From positions 38,604 through 102,603 of the forward strand of contig JAXMBS010000008.1 in the NCBI GenBank assembly GCA_046349775.1: a stretch of DNA of 64,000 bases. Direction: 5' to 3'. Positions 55,203 through 64,000 of this stretch are shown here, piece by piece. The number at the start of each line of letters is the position of its first letter. Positions within the stretch are counted from its first letter, which is position 1. A program made the translations under genes and the position numbers. This DNA comes from JAEUIG01 sp046349775. GTDB lineage: Bacteria; Planctomycetota; Planctomycetia; Planctomycetales; Planctomycetaceae. The notes under the pieces were generated by a model. The model saw only the letters and a list, made by a program, of their open reading frames with translations, had not been told where the DNA came from and made no database searches.

Positions 55203-57899
55203 ATGGCAACGACGATTGATGCAAAACCGGCTGTGTCAGGTGCGCCGCGCGAGTCGGGAGCGGCGCCGGAGTCGCGCGCCTGGCGACAGATCAAGCGCGC
55301 GCTCGGCCCACTGGCGTCGCTGAAGCTGACTGTTGTGCTGTTCGCGATGTCGATTCTCATCGTCCTGGCGGGAACGCTGGCGCAGGTCAATGCCGACATC
55401 TGGGAGATCATCAACAAGTATTTTCGGGTGAATCCGGCAGACCTGTTCCCGGGAAGCTTTCCGTGGATCAACCTGAAGGTGATGTTTGTCTGGATTGACC
55501 TGCAGTTGTTTTTGCCGCCGGCGTTTTTCCCGACTCCCAAGGACGCACCGATCCTGCCGGAATGGATGGGGTTCCCGTTTCCGAAGGGATGGCTGATCGG
55601 TGCGGTGATGATGCTGAACCTGTTTGCCGCACATACCGTGCGGTTCAAGGTACAGGCCGGCGGCGCGCGGCTGTGGGGCGGACTGGGCGTGCTGGCGCTG
55701 GGTGTCCTGGTGACGGTGCTGGTGATCCTGAGCGGATCAAACGCCGAAGGGTTTCAAGGAGTCGCACTGATCGAGTGGAGCACGCTGTGGTCGCTGATGC
55801 AAGTGGGGCTGCTCGTACTGACGGCTGCCGCGGTGTATGGCATTTTCAATGCGGGACCGGGGCAATCGAGCCAGCGGTGGCTGCTGGGATTAACGGCGGT
55901 CGCGTTGCTGACCGGGCTGGTGTGGACGGTTGTGAACGCCGGCACGCGGCTGGATGACGCGTACATGCGGATCCTGTATCAGCTCGTCAAGGGGACGGTG
56001 GCGGGGTTGGTGCTCCTGGCGGGCTGCGTGATGGTGTTCCGCAAGCGGGCGGGCATCGTGCTGCTGCACGCGGGGATCGGGCTGATCATGGTGAGCGAGG
56101 TGCTCGTCGGCGTGCAGGCCGAGGAAGCCGACATGCGGATCGAAGAGGGGAGGTCGAGCAATTTCGTCGAAGACAAGCGGACATACGAGCTGGCCTTCGT
56201 CGCGCGAAACGGAACAGAAGAGCATCACGCTGTCATTCCGGCGCGGCTGCTGGAGAAGGACCAGACGGTTTCCAATCCGGAGCTGCCGGTCGATGTGAAG
56301 GTTGTCGAGATCTACAAGAGTGCATCCGTCGTGCCGCCGTCGCGAGCGGGGGATGCGCCGAATCCGGCGACGGCAGGAATCGGAAAACTGAGCGTGGCTG
56401 TGCCAAAGCCGGTGTCGGTTGGGACCGACACGAGCGGCGCGGTCGATATGCCGGCAGCGTACGTGCAGCTGATCGACAAGCGGACGAAGCAGGTCCTCGG
56501 GACGTACCTGGTGAGCACCGAGCTGGACCTGTTCAGCGTTGGAGAGAACCGGCAGACCTTCACCGCCGACGGCAAAGACTACGACATCGGGCTGCGCTTC
56601 AAGCGGACGTACAAGCCGTATGTCATCACGCTGCACGACGTCCAGAAGGAGGATTACATCGGCACGAGCACGCCGCGCGATTACTCGTCGTTCGTTCGGC
56701 TGGTCGATCAGGAACGCGGCATCGATCGCGACAACGTGCGGATCTGGATGAATAATCCACTGCGGTATGCGGGCGAGTCATTCTACCAGATTGGGTTTCA
56801 GCCGGAGGGACTCATTCCCGGCACGAAGGCCTGGACGACGCTGCAGGTCGTGAAGAACACGGGGTGGATGATCCCGTACGTGGCGTGCATGATCGTGTTC
56901 GTGGGGATGTTCGCGCAGTTCGGGCTGACGCTGCTGCGGTTTCTGCAGCGTCGGGACCGGGTGCTCGTGACGGACGCCGACCTCCCTGAGAATCAATCGG
57001 GACCGAAGTCCTCGGAAACTTCAGACTCGCTTGCGAGTACGCCCCCGCCACTTTGGCGCAGCGGCCGGTTGTGGAGCGTGCTGGGGCCGATCATCACGGT
57101 CGCCGTCTTCGGTGGTTATCTAATGAGCAAGGCGCGGATGCCGTCCGCGAAGGACGGAGGTTTTGATTACACCGCGTTCGCGAAGCTGCCGGTTGTGTCC
57201 GAAGGGCGGCCGAAGCCGATCGACACGCTGGCGCGGAATACGCTGCTGATTCTGGCTGACGGCCAGGACTTGTACCTGCAGCGGGACGGCGCGGACCTCA
57301 AAGCGAACTGGGAAACGGTCGCGGCGGCCATTCGCAAGAAGTGGCCGCAGGTCACGGTGGAGGACGTGGCGACGTTCAGCGGGAAGCTCGACGACCTCGC
57401 GCTGCTGGCGAAGACGATCGCGGAACGTTCAGGGCATCCGCTGATGCAGGTAGACTATGAATTGTATTTTCTGACGGCGGATCCGCAGCCGGCCGTCGGA
57501 GTGGTTGCTGGACGTGGTGACGAGGCGGCCGGCGGCTCGGCATCACCGGGTCTTCAAGATCGAAAACCTGGAACTGCAGAAGGCGGCTCGGGCTGGAGCG
57601 GCGCCCGCGGTTCCGGTACGCGATTGCGGAGTTCGGCGACAAGCTGCCGGCACTGCGGGCACAACTGGAAGAAGCGCACCGGCTGTCGGACGAGCACAAG
57701 AGGATTTGTCGATCTTCCAGCGCAAGTTGCTGGATTTCTGGTCGAAGCTGCAGACGTACCAGCGATTGCAGACGGGGTTCTCAATCCCGGAACTGCCGGA
57801 CCTGCCACCGATGGAACGTTGTCGCAAACGCTGAAGACCGATCCCGACGGGATTCGCGCGCTGGCTGATGGAGTTCATGGGTGCGGCGCGCGGCGCTGA
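55203..57899 (+). CDS. Cytochrome c assembly protein, ResB-like part of a ResB-CcsA fusion (3' end frame-disturbed)
   Basis: The start ATG 55203 follows gagattcggt. The N-terminal membrane part has L-A-S-L-K-L-T-V-V-L-F-A-M-S-I-L-I-V-L-A-G-T-L-A-Q, typical of ResB/CcsB. Several helices and a large periplasmic domain follow (R-L-V-D-Q-E-R-G-I-D-R-D-N-V-R-I-W-M-N-N-P-L-R-Y-A-G, with F-Y-Q-I-G-F). It binds apocytochrome c in System II haem ligation. From about 57500 to 58080 the sequence changes frame five or six times. Reading through the pieces leads into the CcsA domain at 58078, so the intact protein would be about 1300 residues, the usual planctomycete fusion. The last about 130 residues in this frame are not native. 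Confidence 0.75.
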   Translation: MATTIDAKPAVSGAPRESGAAPESRAWRQIKRALGPLASLKLTVVLFAMSILIVLAGTLAQVNADIWEIINKYFRVNPADLFPGSFPWINLKVMFVWIDLQLFLPPAFFPTPKDAPILPEWMGFPFPKGWLIGAVMMLNLFAAHTVRFKVQAGGARLWGGLGVLALGVLVTVLVILSGSNAEGFQGVALIEWSTLWSLMQVGLLVLTAAAVYGIFNAGPGQSSQRWLLGLTAVALLTGLVWTVVNAGTRLDDAYMRILYQLVKGTVAGLVLLAGCVMVFRKRAGIVLLHAGIGLIMVSEVLVGVQAEEADMRIEEGRSSNFVEDKRTYELAFVARNGTEEHHAVIPARLLEKDQTVSNPELPVDVKVVEIYKSASVVPPSRAGDAPNPATAGIGKLSVAVPKPVSVGTDTSGAVDMPAAYVQLIDKRTKQVLGTYLVSTELDLFSVGENRQTFTADGKDYDIGLRFKRTYKPYVITLHDVQKEDYIGTSTPRDYSSFVRLVDQERGIDRDNVRIWMNNPLRYAGESFYQIGFQPEGLIPGTKAWTTLQVVKNTGWMIPYVACMIVFVGMFAQFGLTLLRFLQRRDRVLVTDADLPENQSGPKSSETSDSLASTPPPLWRSGRLWSVLGPIITVAVFGGYLMSKARMPSAKDGGFDYTAFAKLPVVSEGRPKPIDTLARNTLLILADGQDLYLQRDGADLKANWETVAAAIRKKWPQVTVEDVATFSGKLDDLALLAKTIAERSGHPLMQVDYELYFLTADPQPAVGVVAGRGDEAAGGSASPGLQDRKPGTAEGGSGWSGARGSGTRLRSSATSCRHCGHNWKKRTGCRTSTRGFVDLPAQVAGFLVEAADVPAIADGVLNPGTAGPATDGTLSQTLKTDPDGIRALADGVHGCGARR

Positions 57900-58077
57900 G
57901 GCGGAGATTCGTGCCGCGAATCCGGCAGCGACGATTCCATATCAGCCGGACGACAAGCGGGCACCGATCAGGTGGATGCCGTTTTCACGGGCAGCTTGCT
58001 GCATGCGTACGTGAACAACGCGATCGGGATGGAGATTCACAAGGACGATCCGTGCGCGGGCGATCGCCTTCAATGAG

Positions 58078-59136
58078 ATGCTGTCCGCGTATCACGCGGG
58101 GGACGCGAAGAAGTTCAATCAGGACGTGGCCGCCTATCAACACGCCGTCGCGCCGATCATCGCGTCGCAGGTCGATCTGTCGAAGGTCCAGTTTGAGTCA
58201 TTCTTCAACCAGTTCGCGCCGTTCTACTGGTGTTCGGTGCTGTACCTTGTCGCGTTTGTACTGACGTGCCTGAGCTGGCTGGGGTGGTCAAAGCCGTTGA
58301 GCCGGTCGGCGTTCTGGCTGATGTGCTTTACGCTGGTGGTGCACACGTTTGCGATCTGGTCGAGGATCCATATTTCGGGTCGGCCGCCGGTCACAAACCT
58401 GTACTCGTCGGCGGTGTTTATCGGCTGGGCGGCGGTCGCCCTGGGTCTGATCCTGGAGCGGATGTACAAGCTCGGCGTGGGAAACATCGTCGCCGCGGTG
58501 GCGGGGTTCATCACGCTGGGGATCGCTCACTTTCTGGCCGGGGACGGCGACACGTTCACCGTGCTGCAGGCGGTGCTGGACACCCAGTTCTGGCTGGCGA
58601 CGCACGTGGTGTGCATCACGCTGGGTTATGCGACGACTTACGTGGCGGGACTGCTGGGATTGATTTACGTGATTCGCGGCGTGCTGACGCCGTCACTAAC
58701 GCCGCGGATCGGCCAAAACCTCACGCGGATGACGTACGGCGCCTTGTGCTTCGCGATCTTCTTCAGCTTCATCGGCACGGTGCTCGGCGGGCTGTGGGCG
58801 GACGACTCGTGGGGACGTTTCTGGGGCTGGGATCCCAAGGAGAACGGTGCGCTGATCATCGTGCTGTGGAACGCACTTGTGCTGCACGCCCGCTGGGACG
58901 GGATGGTGAAGGACCGCGGCCTGGCGGTGCTGGCCGTGCTGGGGAACATCGCCGTAAGCTGGTCGTGGTTCGGCGTCAACGAACTGGGGATCGGGTTGCA
59001 CTCGTACGGGTTCACGGAAGGGGTGTTGCTGACGCTGGGGGCGTTCTGCGCGTCGCAACTGGTCGTCGCGGGACTGGGCGTGCTGCCGAAGGATTGGTGG
59101 TGGAGCGCGCGGCGGGAACAGGTCGCGGGTTCGTGA
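58078..59136 (+). CDS. ccsA: CcsA domain, C-terminal part of the ResB-CcsA fusion
   Basis: About 350 residues with eight or so helices. The haem-handling W-W-D motif is complete: W-G-R-F-W-G-W-D-P-K-E-N-G-A-L-I-I-V-L-W. The flanking histidine sites are in V-V-H-T-F, T-H-V-V-C-I-T-L-G-Y and N-A-L-V-L-H-A-R-W-D-G. It delivers and attaches haem to apocytochromes at the outer side of the membrane. It continues the ResB-like part that starts at 55203, separated only by the indel-rich patch at 57500-58080, so the two entries are best read as one gene. The haem-fused dehydrogenase at 1918 is one likely client. Confidence 0.85.
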   Translation: MLSAYHAGDAKKFNQDVAAYQHAVAPIIASQVDLSKVQFESFFNQFAPFYWCSVLYLVAFVLTCLSWLGWSKPLSRSAFWLMCFTLVVHTFAIWSRIHISGRPPVTNLYSSAVFIGWAAVALGLILERMYKLGVGNIVAAVAGFITLGIAHFLAGDGDTFTVLQAVLDTQFWLATHVVCITLGYATTYVAGLLGLIYVIRGVLTPSLTPRIGQNLTRMTYGALCFAIFFSFIGTVLGGLWADDSWGRFWGWDPKENGALIIVLWNALVLHARWDGMVKDRGLAVLAVLGNIAVSWSWFGVNELGIGLHSYGFTEGVLLTLGAFCASQLVVAGLGVLPKDWWWSARREQVAGS

Positions 59137-59320
59137 TGTGTGCTTCGGGCAGGGCTTCGGGAAGTTTGAAGAAGATTGCAACTTGCAAATTGAAGTGACG
59201 TGTCGTACGGCTATACGGAAGCTTCCAGGCAGTGCGTTCCCGAACAGAAGTTCCGGAACGGGCGAAGCACCAGCGCAGGGCTGCTGATCTCCGATTTCTG
59301 ACTTCCGACCTCCGCGTCCC

Positions 59321-60250
59321 ATGGTGATCGAGCAACTGGCCGTCTGGGGACCGGGAGCGACGAAGCCGAGCGTGACGCGCGCCGAGGCAGAGGAGTATTG
59401 CCGGAAGCTGGCGCATGCGCACTACGAGAACTTTCCCGTCGTCACGTGGGCACTGCCGCGTGCGCTGCATCAGCATTTCTACAACGTGTACGCGTTCTGC
59501 CGCTGGGCGGACGACCTGGGGGATGAGGTTGGCGATCGCGAGCGGTCGCTCGAACTCCTCGGCTGGTGGCGCGAGGAACTGACGGCCTGCTATGCGGGCC
59601 GGCCGCGGCATCCGGTATTTGTGGCCCTGGCGCCGACGATTGAGCGGTTCGGGATCCCGCAACAGCCGTTTGCCGACCTGATCAGCGCATTCGAGCAGGA
59701 CCAGAGTGTGACCAATTACGAGACGTACGCGCAGCTCGTCGACTATTGCCGCCGCAGCGCTGATCCGGTCGGTCGGATCGTGCTCTACCTGTGCGAGCGG
59801 TATAGCGACCGTCACGCGGCCTGGTCCGACTCGATCTGCACGGGACTGCAGTTGGCGAACTTCTGGCAGGACGTGGCGCGAGACCTCGACATTGGTCGGG
59901 TGTATCTGCCGCGCGAGGACCGGGAGCGGTTTGGTTACAGCGATACGGAACTTGCGGCTCGGACGACGAACGCAGCGTTCCTGAAGCTGATGGAGTTCGA
60001 GGTGCAGCGGGCGCGGGGGTTGCTGCTGGCGGGTCGGCCGCTGATCGGGGCGATGCCGGGGCGGCTGCAGGTGGACATCGACTTGTTCATTAGCGGGGGG
60101 CTGGCCATACTGGGCGAAATCGAACGCATCGGTTTTCGAGTGTGGGAGCGGCGCCCCGTCGTCACGAAGGCGCGAGTGGGGCGTCTGTTCCTGGGCGCCG
60201 TCTTGCGGGGCATGGTGCGGGCCACAGGGTTGCGTGGAGCGGAGTCATGA
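59321..60250 (+). CDS. hpnC: Hydroxysqualene synthase HpnC
   Basis: A 309-residue trans-isoprenoid synthase. The aspartate-rich motifs are D-D-L-G-D-E (64-69) and Q-D-V-A-R-D (183-188). Y-E-N-F-P-V-V at residue 35 and the later G-R-V-Y-L-P fit HpnC, which converts presqualene diphosphate to hydroxysqualene. It is followed at once by hpnD with an ATGA overlap. Squalene made this way feeds hopanoids or sterols. The usual third gene, hpnE, is absent from the window. Confidence 0.9.
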   Translation: MVIEQLAVWGPGATKPSVTRAEAEEYCRKLAHAHYENFPVVTWALPRALHQHFYNVYAFCRWADDLGDEVGDRERSLELLGWWREELTACYAGRPRHPVFVALAPTIERFGIPQQPFADLISAFEQDQSVTNYETYAQLVDYCRRSADPVGRIVLYLCERYSDRHAAWSDSICTGLQLANFWQDVARDLDIGRVYLPREDRERFGYSDTELAARTTNAAFLKLMEFEVQRARGLLLAGRPLIGAMPGRLQVDIDLFISGGLAILGEIERIGFRVWERRPVVTKARVGRLFLGAVLRGMVRATGLRGAES

Positions 60251-61233
60251 AGACAGCCGTCGGCGACTCGTACAAATTCTGCCAGTCGCTGTCGCGGCGG
60301 CGGGGCCGGAATTTCTATTTTTCGTTCCTCACGCTGCCGCGGCGATTGTTCCGCGACATGTGCGTGCTGTATGCCTTCATGCGGCACACGGACGACCTGG
60401 GGGATTCCGAGGAGCGGACGCCGGACGAACGGATTGCCGCACTGGCCCGCTGGCGGACGGCCCTCGATGCGGCTCTCGCCGGCGAGCCGGCCGATTGCCG
60501 GATTCTGCCGGCCTTGGCGGACGTCCGGGCGCGGCATGGAATCCCGACAGAATACCTGCATGACGTGATTGCAGGGGTGGAATCGGACCTGCGGCCGCGC
60601 ACGTTTGGCACCTTTGAAGAGCTGTCGCACTACTGCTACCAGGTGGCCGGGGCCGTGGGGCTGTGCTGCATCCACATCTGGGGATTTCACGACGAAAGAG
60701 CGCGGCAGCGGGCGATCGACTGCGGAACGGCGTTCCAGCTCACGAACATTCTGCGGGATCTGGGGGAGGATGCACGGATGGGGCGCGTGTATCTGCCGCA
60801 GGCGGAACTGGCGGAGTTCGGTTACACCGAGGCCGACCTGCGCAGCGAAGTGCGCGACGACCGCTTCCGGGCGCTGATGGAGTTTCAAGCCGCGCGGGCG
60901 CACGACTACTACGCGCGGGGGGCGGAGTTGCACGAATATCTGAGCCCGGCCGGCCGGCCGGTCCTGTCGGCGATGTTCCGGATTTACTCGGCGCTGCTGC
61001 GCGAGATTGAAAAGCGGGAGTTCGACGTGTTCACGCGGCGGGTGCGCGTGTCATCACCCCGGAAGCTGGCCATTGCCTGGACGAGCCTGTTCGGGCGCCG
61101 GTTCAAGGCGGGAAGCCGACCCGCGCCGCACCGGGAAGAGTCCGGCCGGGAACAACACAGAGACGAAGACGGGCCTCGCAGACGGTCGCCGATGGTGCAG
61201 GGTCAGAGTCTGTACATCGATTCTGATCGTTGA
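60247..61233 (+). CDS. hpnD: Presqualene diphosphate synthase HpnD
   Basis: A 328-residue enzyme joining two farnesyl diphosphates into presqualene diphosphate. Motifs are R-N-F-Y-F-S-F near residue 21, D-D-L-G-D (49-53), and Q-L-T-N-I-L-R-D-L-G-E-D-A-R-M-G-R-V-Y-L-P (164-184). The start is the ATGA overlap at 60247, an operonic arrangement with hpnC. The C-terminal 60 residues are basic and low in complexity, longer than in typical HpnD (about 280). The stop is 24 bases from the convergent stop of the next gene. Confidence 0.9.
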   Translation: MKTAVGDSYKFCQSLSRRRGRNFYFSFLTLPRRLFRDMCVLYAFMRHTDDLGDSEERTPDERIAALARWRTALDAALAGEPADCRILPALADVRARHGIPTEYLHDVIAGVESDLRPRTFGTFEELSHYCYQVAGAVGLCCIHIWGFHDERARQRAIDCGTAFQLTNILRDLGEDARMGRVYLPQAELAEFGYTEADLRSEVRDDRFRALMEFQAARAHDYYARGAELHEYLSPAGRPVLSAMFRIYSALLREIEKREFDVFTRRVRVSSPRKLAIAWTSLFGRRFKAGSRPAPHREESGREQHRDEDGPRRRSPMVQGQSLYIDSDR

Positions 61234-61256
61234 CGTCCGTCCTCCGGCTCCCCGTT

Positions 61257-64000
61257 CTACTCCTCGCTCGCCTGTGCGGCCGCTTCCGGCGGGGTGAGTA
61301 CGGCTTCGTGCCTGTTCCACAGACCGTTGGGCCCCCGCAGCCAGTTCGGGCGCAGTTCGCTCATTTCGCCGAACGCCAGGGTCTCGTACGCCGAAGGCTC
61401 GTCCAGGCCGAATCGCAGCAGGATCGGATCTCGATCGAACACCGGCTCTCGCAGGAACCGCTGCTGGAACGCCGCGTACAGCGGGTCAGTGGGCGTCGGC
61501 GTCCGTGACACGATTCGCACGACGTAATACTCGCTGCGGTCCACGTTGGCAGCGACTCCGACGTCCCCCGGTTTCAGATCGTCGAACACGGTCTTCATGA
61601 AGTCACTTTCGGTCCTCATGAACTTCTCTCCGATGTCCTGCACTCCGGGAGGCGCCTGGATCCGCGGGATTCGCGGGGCGAAGGGATTGAACGGCTGCGC
61701 CGTGGGCATCGTCAGCCACGAGAACTCCGGCGTCTCCTTGACGTCGATGAACAGCCCGGTGTCAGCTCCGGTCACGGTCGTTTCGCCGAGTGCCGCCGCG
61801 AGCGACTGCCCGCCATTGCGGGCGATCTCCACGAGCGCTTGCGCTCGGGCCTGCGCTTTCTCCCGCGCCTGCAACTGGCGCCATGCTTTTACCACTTGTT
61901 CGCGGACCCGTTCGTCATCCAGGCTCTTGGGCTGGTAGGGGGCCTGCTCTCCGGTCTTCCAGGCGGCAAACCAGCTCTGCGTCGTTCCGTTTTCGGAGAT
62001 GATCGGCCGATAGGTGTCCCGGGCGCTGGTCTGGAACAGCATATTGACCAGCGGCGCTCTGCTGGGATCGTCCACCATGTCGGCAGCGCCGACCGGATAC
62101 TCGTCCTTCTGCTCCTGTAACTCCTGGTACGAGAGCAGCGGCGTCTCGGAGTAGTGCAATTTGTGCTCCGCGGCGTATGCCTGCAACAATTCGGCCGCGT
62201 GCTCGGGCGTGATCCGGTCCGGGTCGTCCGCCGGCGCGTTGACGTAGAAGGCGACCTTGTCGTCAATGAATTGAATCGCCTCTTCGATGGCCTTCCGCAT
62301 CAAGACCGCGGTTCGCTCCGCTTCCAGGGCCGTGCGGATCTGCGTCTTGAGCGCGTCATCGAGCAGCGGCACGTTTGACTGCGGGGCCGGCGGGGTTCCC
62401 GGTGTACCGGTGGCGGTTTCGGGAGGCGTCTCAGACGGCGTGGCGGCCGGCGCATCGGCGGCAGGAGTTTCCGTACCCGGCCCCTCCGCCGGTGTGGTCG
62501 CGTCGCCTGTCGGTTTGGCGTCTGCCGCCGGCGTTTCCGATGTCGGAGCAGATTCCGCAGCAGCAGGCGTTTCGGCCGGCTTATTTTCCGTCGCCGGAGT
62601 TTCCGTTGATGCCGCCTCATTCGGCTTGGCGTCGCTGGCCGACTCCTCCGCTATGCCGTCGGCGAGAGAGAACAATCCCGGCTGTTCCGTCTTCTTCTCA
62701 GTGGCACCTTCCGTCGGAGCGGGACTATCGCCTCCGCTCGAATTGCCCTCCTGCGGCGCCGGTTTCGTCTCTTCCGGCTTGGGTGCATCGGCCGCCGGGG
62801 GTTGCTCGCTCTGCGGCGCATCCCCGGGGGATGGTTCGGTACCTGGATTTACCGGTGTCTCGCCGGCGGGCTTCTCGTCGGCAGGCTTGTCGCCGGCCGG
62901 AGTTTCGGTTCCGGCTGGCGGCTGTGCCGGCAGATCCGGCAACTGCAGTTCGAGTTCACTGGGCAGGGCCGGTCCCTTCTGCCCGCCGATGGGGGGCTGG
63001 TTCCGCCGCGCTGCTGCCCGCGCGGCCGCCTCTTCGGCCGGTTTCACATACTGCTCCTGGTACCGCTGCTCAATCTCCGCATCGGTGACCGGCGCAATCC
63101 CCGGCTTGTATTCGTCGAACACCGCCTCCAGCGAGGCAATGCGAATCCGCCGTGGCTGCTCGAATCCCGGCCGGCCTTCTTCGACCTGTCCGTCCGCCGT
63201 GAGCAAAGGGCTGTTGTTCCGATACTTGTCGAACAGTTCCGCCAGTTGCTCCGGTGTGGGCTGAGCCGCTTCGTCGACGAACTCCTTGACCGGCAGCGCC
63301 GCCACTTCGATGCGCTGCTTGACATGCATCCTGCGGTACAAGTCCCAGAACTGCTCCGGCGGCAGCGAGCGCACCGCCTCCCACCGTTCCTCGGGATCAA
63401 TTCCGTAGAGGAACTTCGCCGCCATCCGGGCCTCCAGCTCGTAGGCCAGGATGGAATACAGCTCCGGCTCGCTGACATGCAGCCGCTGGCGGATCTCCTT
63501 GAACTTCTCCTGCGAGATCTTGCCGTCCGTCATTCGCCGGATGAAGTCAGTGACGGCGCCGTCCGGCACCCGCAGTCCCAGCCGCTCGGCCTCGCGATGC
63601 AGCAGTTCGGCCGTGACCGTGTCCTCGTCGATGCTGCGGTCATAATTGAATGCGTACTGCGACATCAACTGGTTCAGTTCGCGCGGCTCGCGGGTCTGCC
63701 GCAACGCCTCGGCCACAAACTGGTTGGCGATTTCGCGTCGCGTTCGGAGCGATTGCAATTCCGGCGCCGTCAGGTCGCCGGAGTTGGCCAGCACCGCCAT
63801 GGGCGGGTCGTTTCCGAAGAACGTCAGGACAAAGGCGCCGGCCGCTCCGATGACCAGTCCCCACGCCCCGTATTCGTTCGAGCGGCCGGACGGCATCCCC
63901 GCGATCCACGCGGCGCCGCCGACGACTGCCAGGACGGCGATGAACCCCAGCGCCCGCGGCATGTTCTGAGGATCCGGGACGGCTCCCAGAAGTACGAAGC
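61257..64000 (-). CDS. SurA/PpiD-like membrane-anchored folding factor (5' end outside window)
   Basis: At least 914 residues; the frame is open to the window edge with no stop, so the N-terminus is missing. An ATG at 63962 is in frame but is probably internal. Two hydrophobic helices (G-F-I-A-V-L-A-V-V-G-G-A-A-W and G-L-V-I-G-A-A-G-A-F-V-L-T-F-F) are followed by a helical SurA-N-like region. That region includes Q-Y-A-F-N-Y-D-R-S-I-D, L-L-H-R-E-A-E-R-L-G-L and E-L-E-A-R-M-A-A-K-F. A 190-residue Pro/Ala/Thr/Glu-rich spacer is encoded by 62370-62942. The C-terminal domain contains Y-Y-V-V-R-I-V-S-R-T, as in parvulin-type domains, but an intact catalytic parvulin fold is not proven. It is probably a periplasmic chaperone tethered to the membrane. 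Confidence 0.6.
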   Translation of the reverse strand, partial: FVLLGAVPDPQNMPRALGFIAVLAVVGGAAWIAGMPSGRSNEYGAWGLVIGAAGAFVLTFFGNDPPMAVLANSGDLTAPELQSLRTRREIANQFVAEALRQTREPRELNQLMSQYAFNYDRSIDEDTVTAELLHREAERLGLRVPDGAVTDFIRRMTDGKISQEKFKEIRQRLHVSEPELYSILAYELEARMAAKFLYGIDPEERWEAVRSLPPEQFWDLYRRMHVKQRIEVAALPVKEFVDEAAQPTPEQLAELFDKYRNNSPLLTADGQVEEGRPGFEQPRRIRIASLEAVFDEYKPGIAPVTDAEIEQRYQEQYVKPAEEAAARAAARRNQPPIGGQKGPALPSELELQLPDLPAQPPAGTETPAGDKPADEKPAGETPVNPGTEPSPGDAPQSEQPPAADAPKPEETKPAPQEGNSSGGDSPAPTEGATEKKTEQPGLFSLADGIAEESASDAKPNEAASTETPATENKPAETPAAAESAPTSETPAADAKPTGDATTPAEGPGTETPAADAPAATPSETPPETATGTPGTPPAPQSNVPLLDDALKTQIRTALEAERTAVLMRKAIEEAIQFIDDKVAFYVNAPADDPDRITPEHAAELLQAYAAEHKLHYSETPLLSYQELQEQKDEYPVGAADMVDDPSRAPLVNMLFQTSARDTYRPIISENGTTQSWFAAWKTGEQAPYQPKSLDDERVREQVVKAWRQLQAREKAQARAQALVEIARNGGQSLAAALGETTVTGADTGLFIDVKETPEFSWLTMPTAQPFNPFAPRIPRIQAPPGVQDIGEKFMRTESDFMKTVFDDLKPGDVGVAANVDRSEYYVVRIVSRTPTPTDPLYAAFQQRFLREPVFDRDPILLRFGLDEPSAYETLAFGEMSELRPNWLRGPNGLWNRHEAVLTPPEAAAQASEE

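Overview
The window is about 62-63% GC by eye and is a chromosomal stretch from a Planctomycetota bacterium, probably of the Planctomycetaceae/Planctomycetales type. The signature genes are a DUF1559 pseudopilin-like protein, a PQQ-type sugar dehydrogenase fused to c-type haem domains, a Tat-exported Gfo/Idh/MocA oxidoreductase, a MoxR ATPase, a VIT-vWA protein, a fused ResB-CcsA cytochrome c assembly protein, HpnC/HpnD squalene enzymes and many Ser/Thr-kinase-style signalling and membrane proteins. I see no rRNA, tRNA, CRISPR array, prophage or insertion sequence.

Layout. 0-10 kb: end of a ceramidase-like enzyme, a kelch protein, the haem-fused sugar dehydrogenase, an alpha/beta hydrolase, an indel-riddled hypothetical gene, a YjdF-like membrane protein, a GH43-like propeller and MarC. 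10.4-17.9 kb: a tightly packed one-strand cluster holding an isopropylmalate-synthase-like enzyme, a stand-alone condensation-type acyltransferase with HHxxxDG, two histidine-box fatty acid desaturases, two PAPS sulfotransferases and a small membrane protein. Most of its junctions overlap by 1-14 bases. It looks like a biosynthetic operon for a sulfated, desaturated lipid-like product and is the most interesting system here. 18-27 kb: CbiX, a membrane Ser/Thr kinase overlapping apt, a retropepsin-like protease, a YiiX-like cysteine peptidase and the soluble transhydrogenase SthA. 27-41 kb: a redoxin without cysteines, a Gfo/Idh oxidoreductase, LexA, a site-2 protease, a cysteine desulfurase, MoxR, a DEDD exonuclease, a GlsB-like protein, an orphan membrane-anchored FlgG-like protein, a DUF1559 protein and EttA. 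41-53 kb: a VIT-vWA protein, a CPBP protease, a broken TPR gene, HemE, a broken TlpA-like gene and a Tad secretion set in the order CpaF-TadB-TadC. 53-64 kb: a lipoprotein with a duplicated domain, ResB-CcsA, HpnC-HpnD, and a SurA/PpiD-like chaperone that runs off the window end.

Two features cut across the window. First, short patches (about 6.6-6.8, 11.2, 45.0-45.6, 47.7-48.5, 49.3-49.5 and 57.5-58.1 kb) carry several reading-frame changes, while long neighbouring genes are intact. This suggests local assembly or sequencing indels at least as strongly as real gene decay. Second, intergenic spaces hold several small dispersed repeat families, mostly inverted repeats that occur at two or more places in the window; one may have been captured inside hemE as an in-frame insertion.
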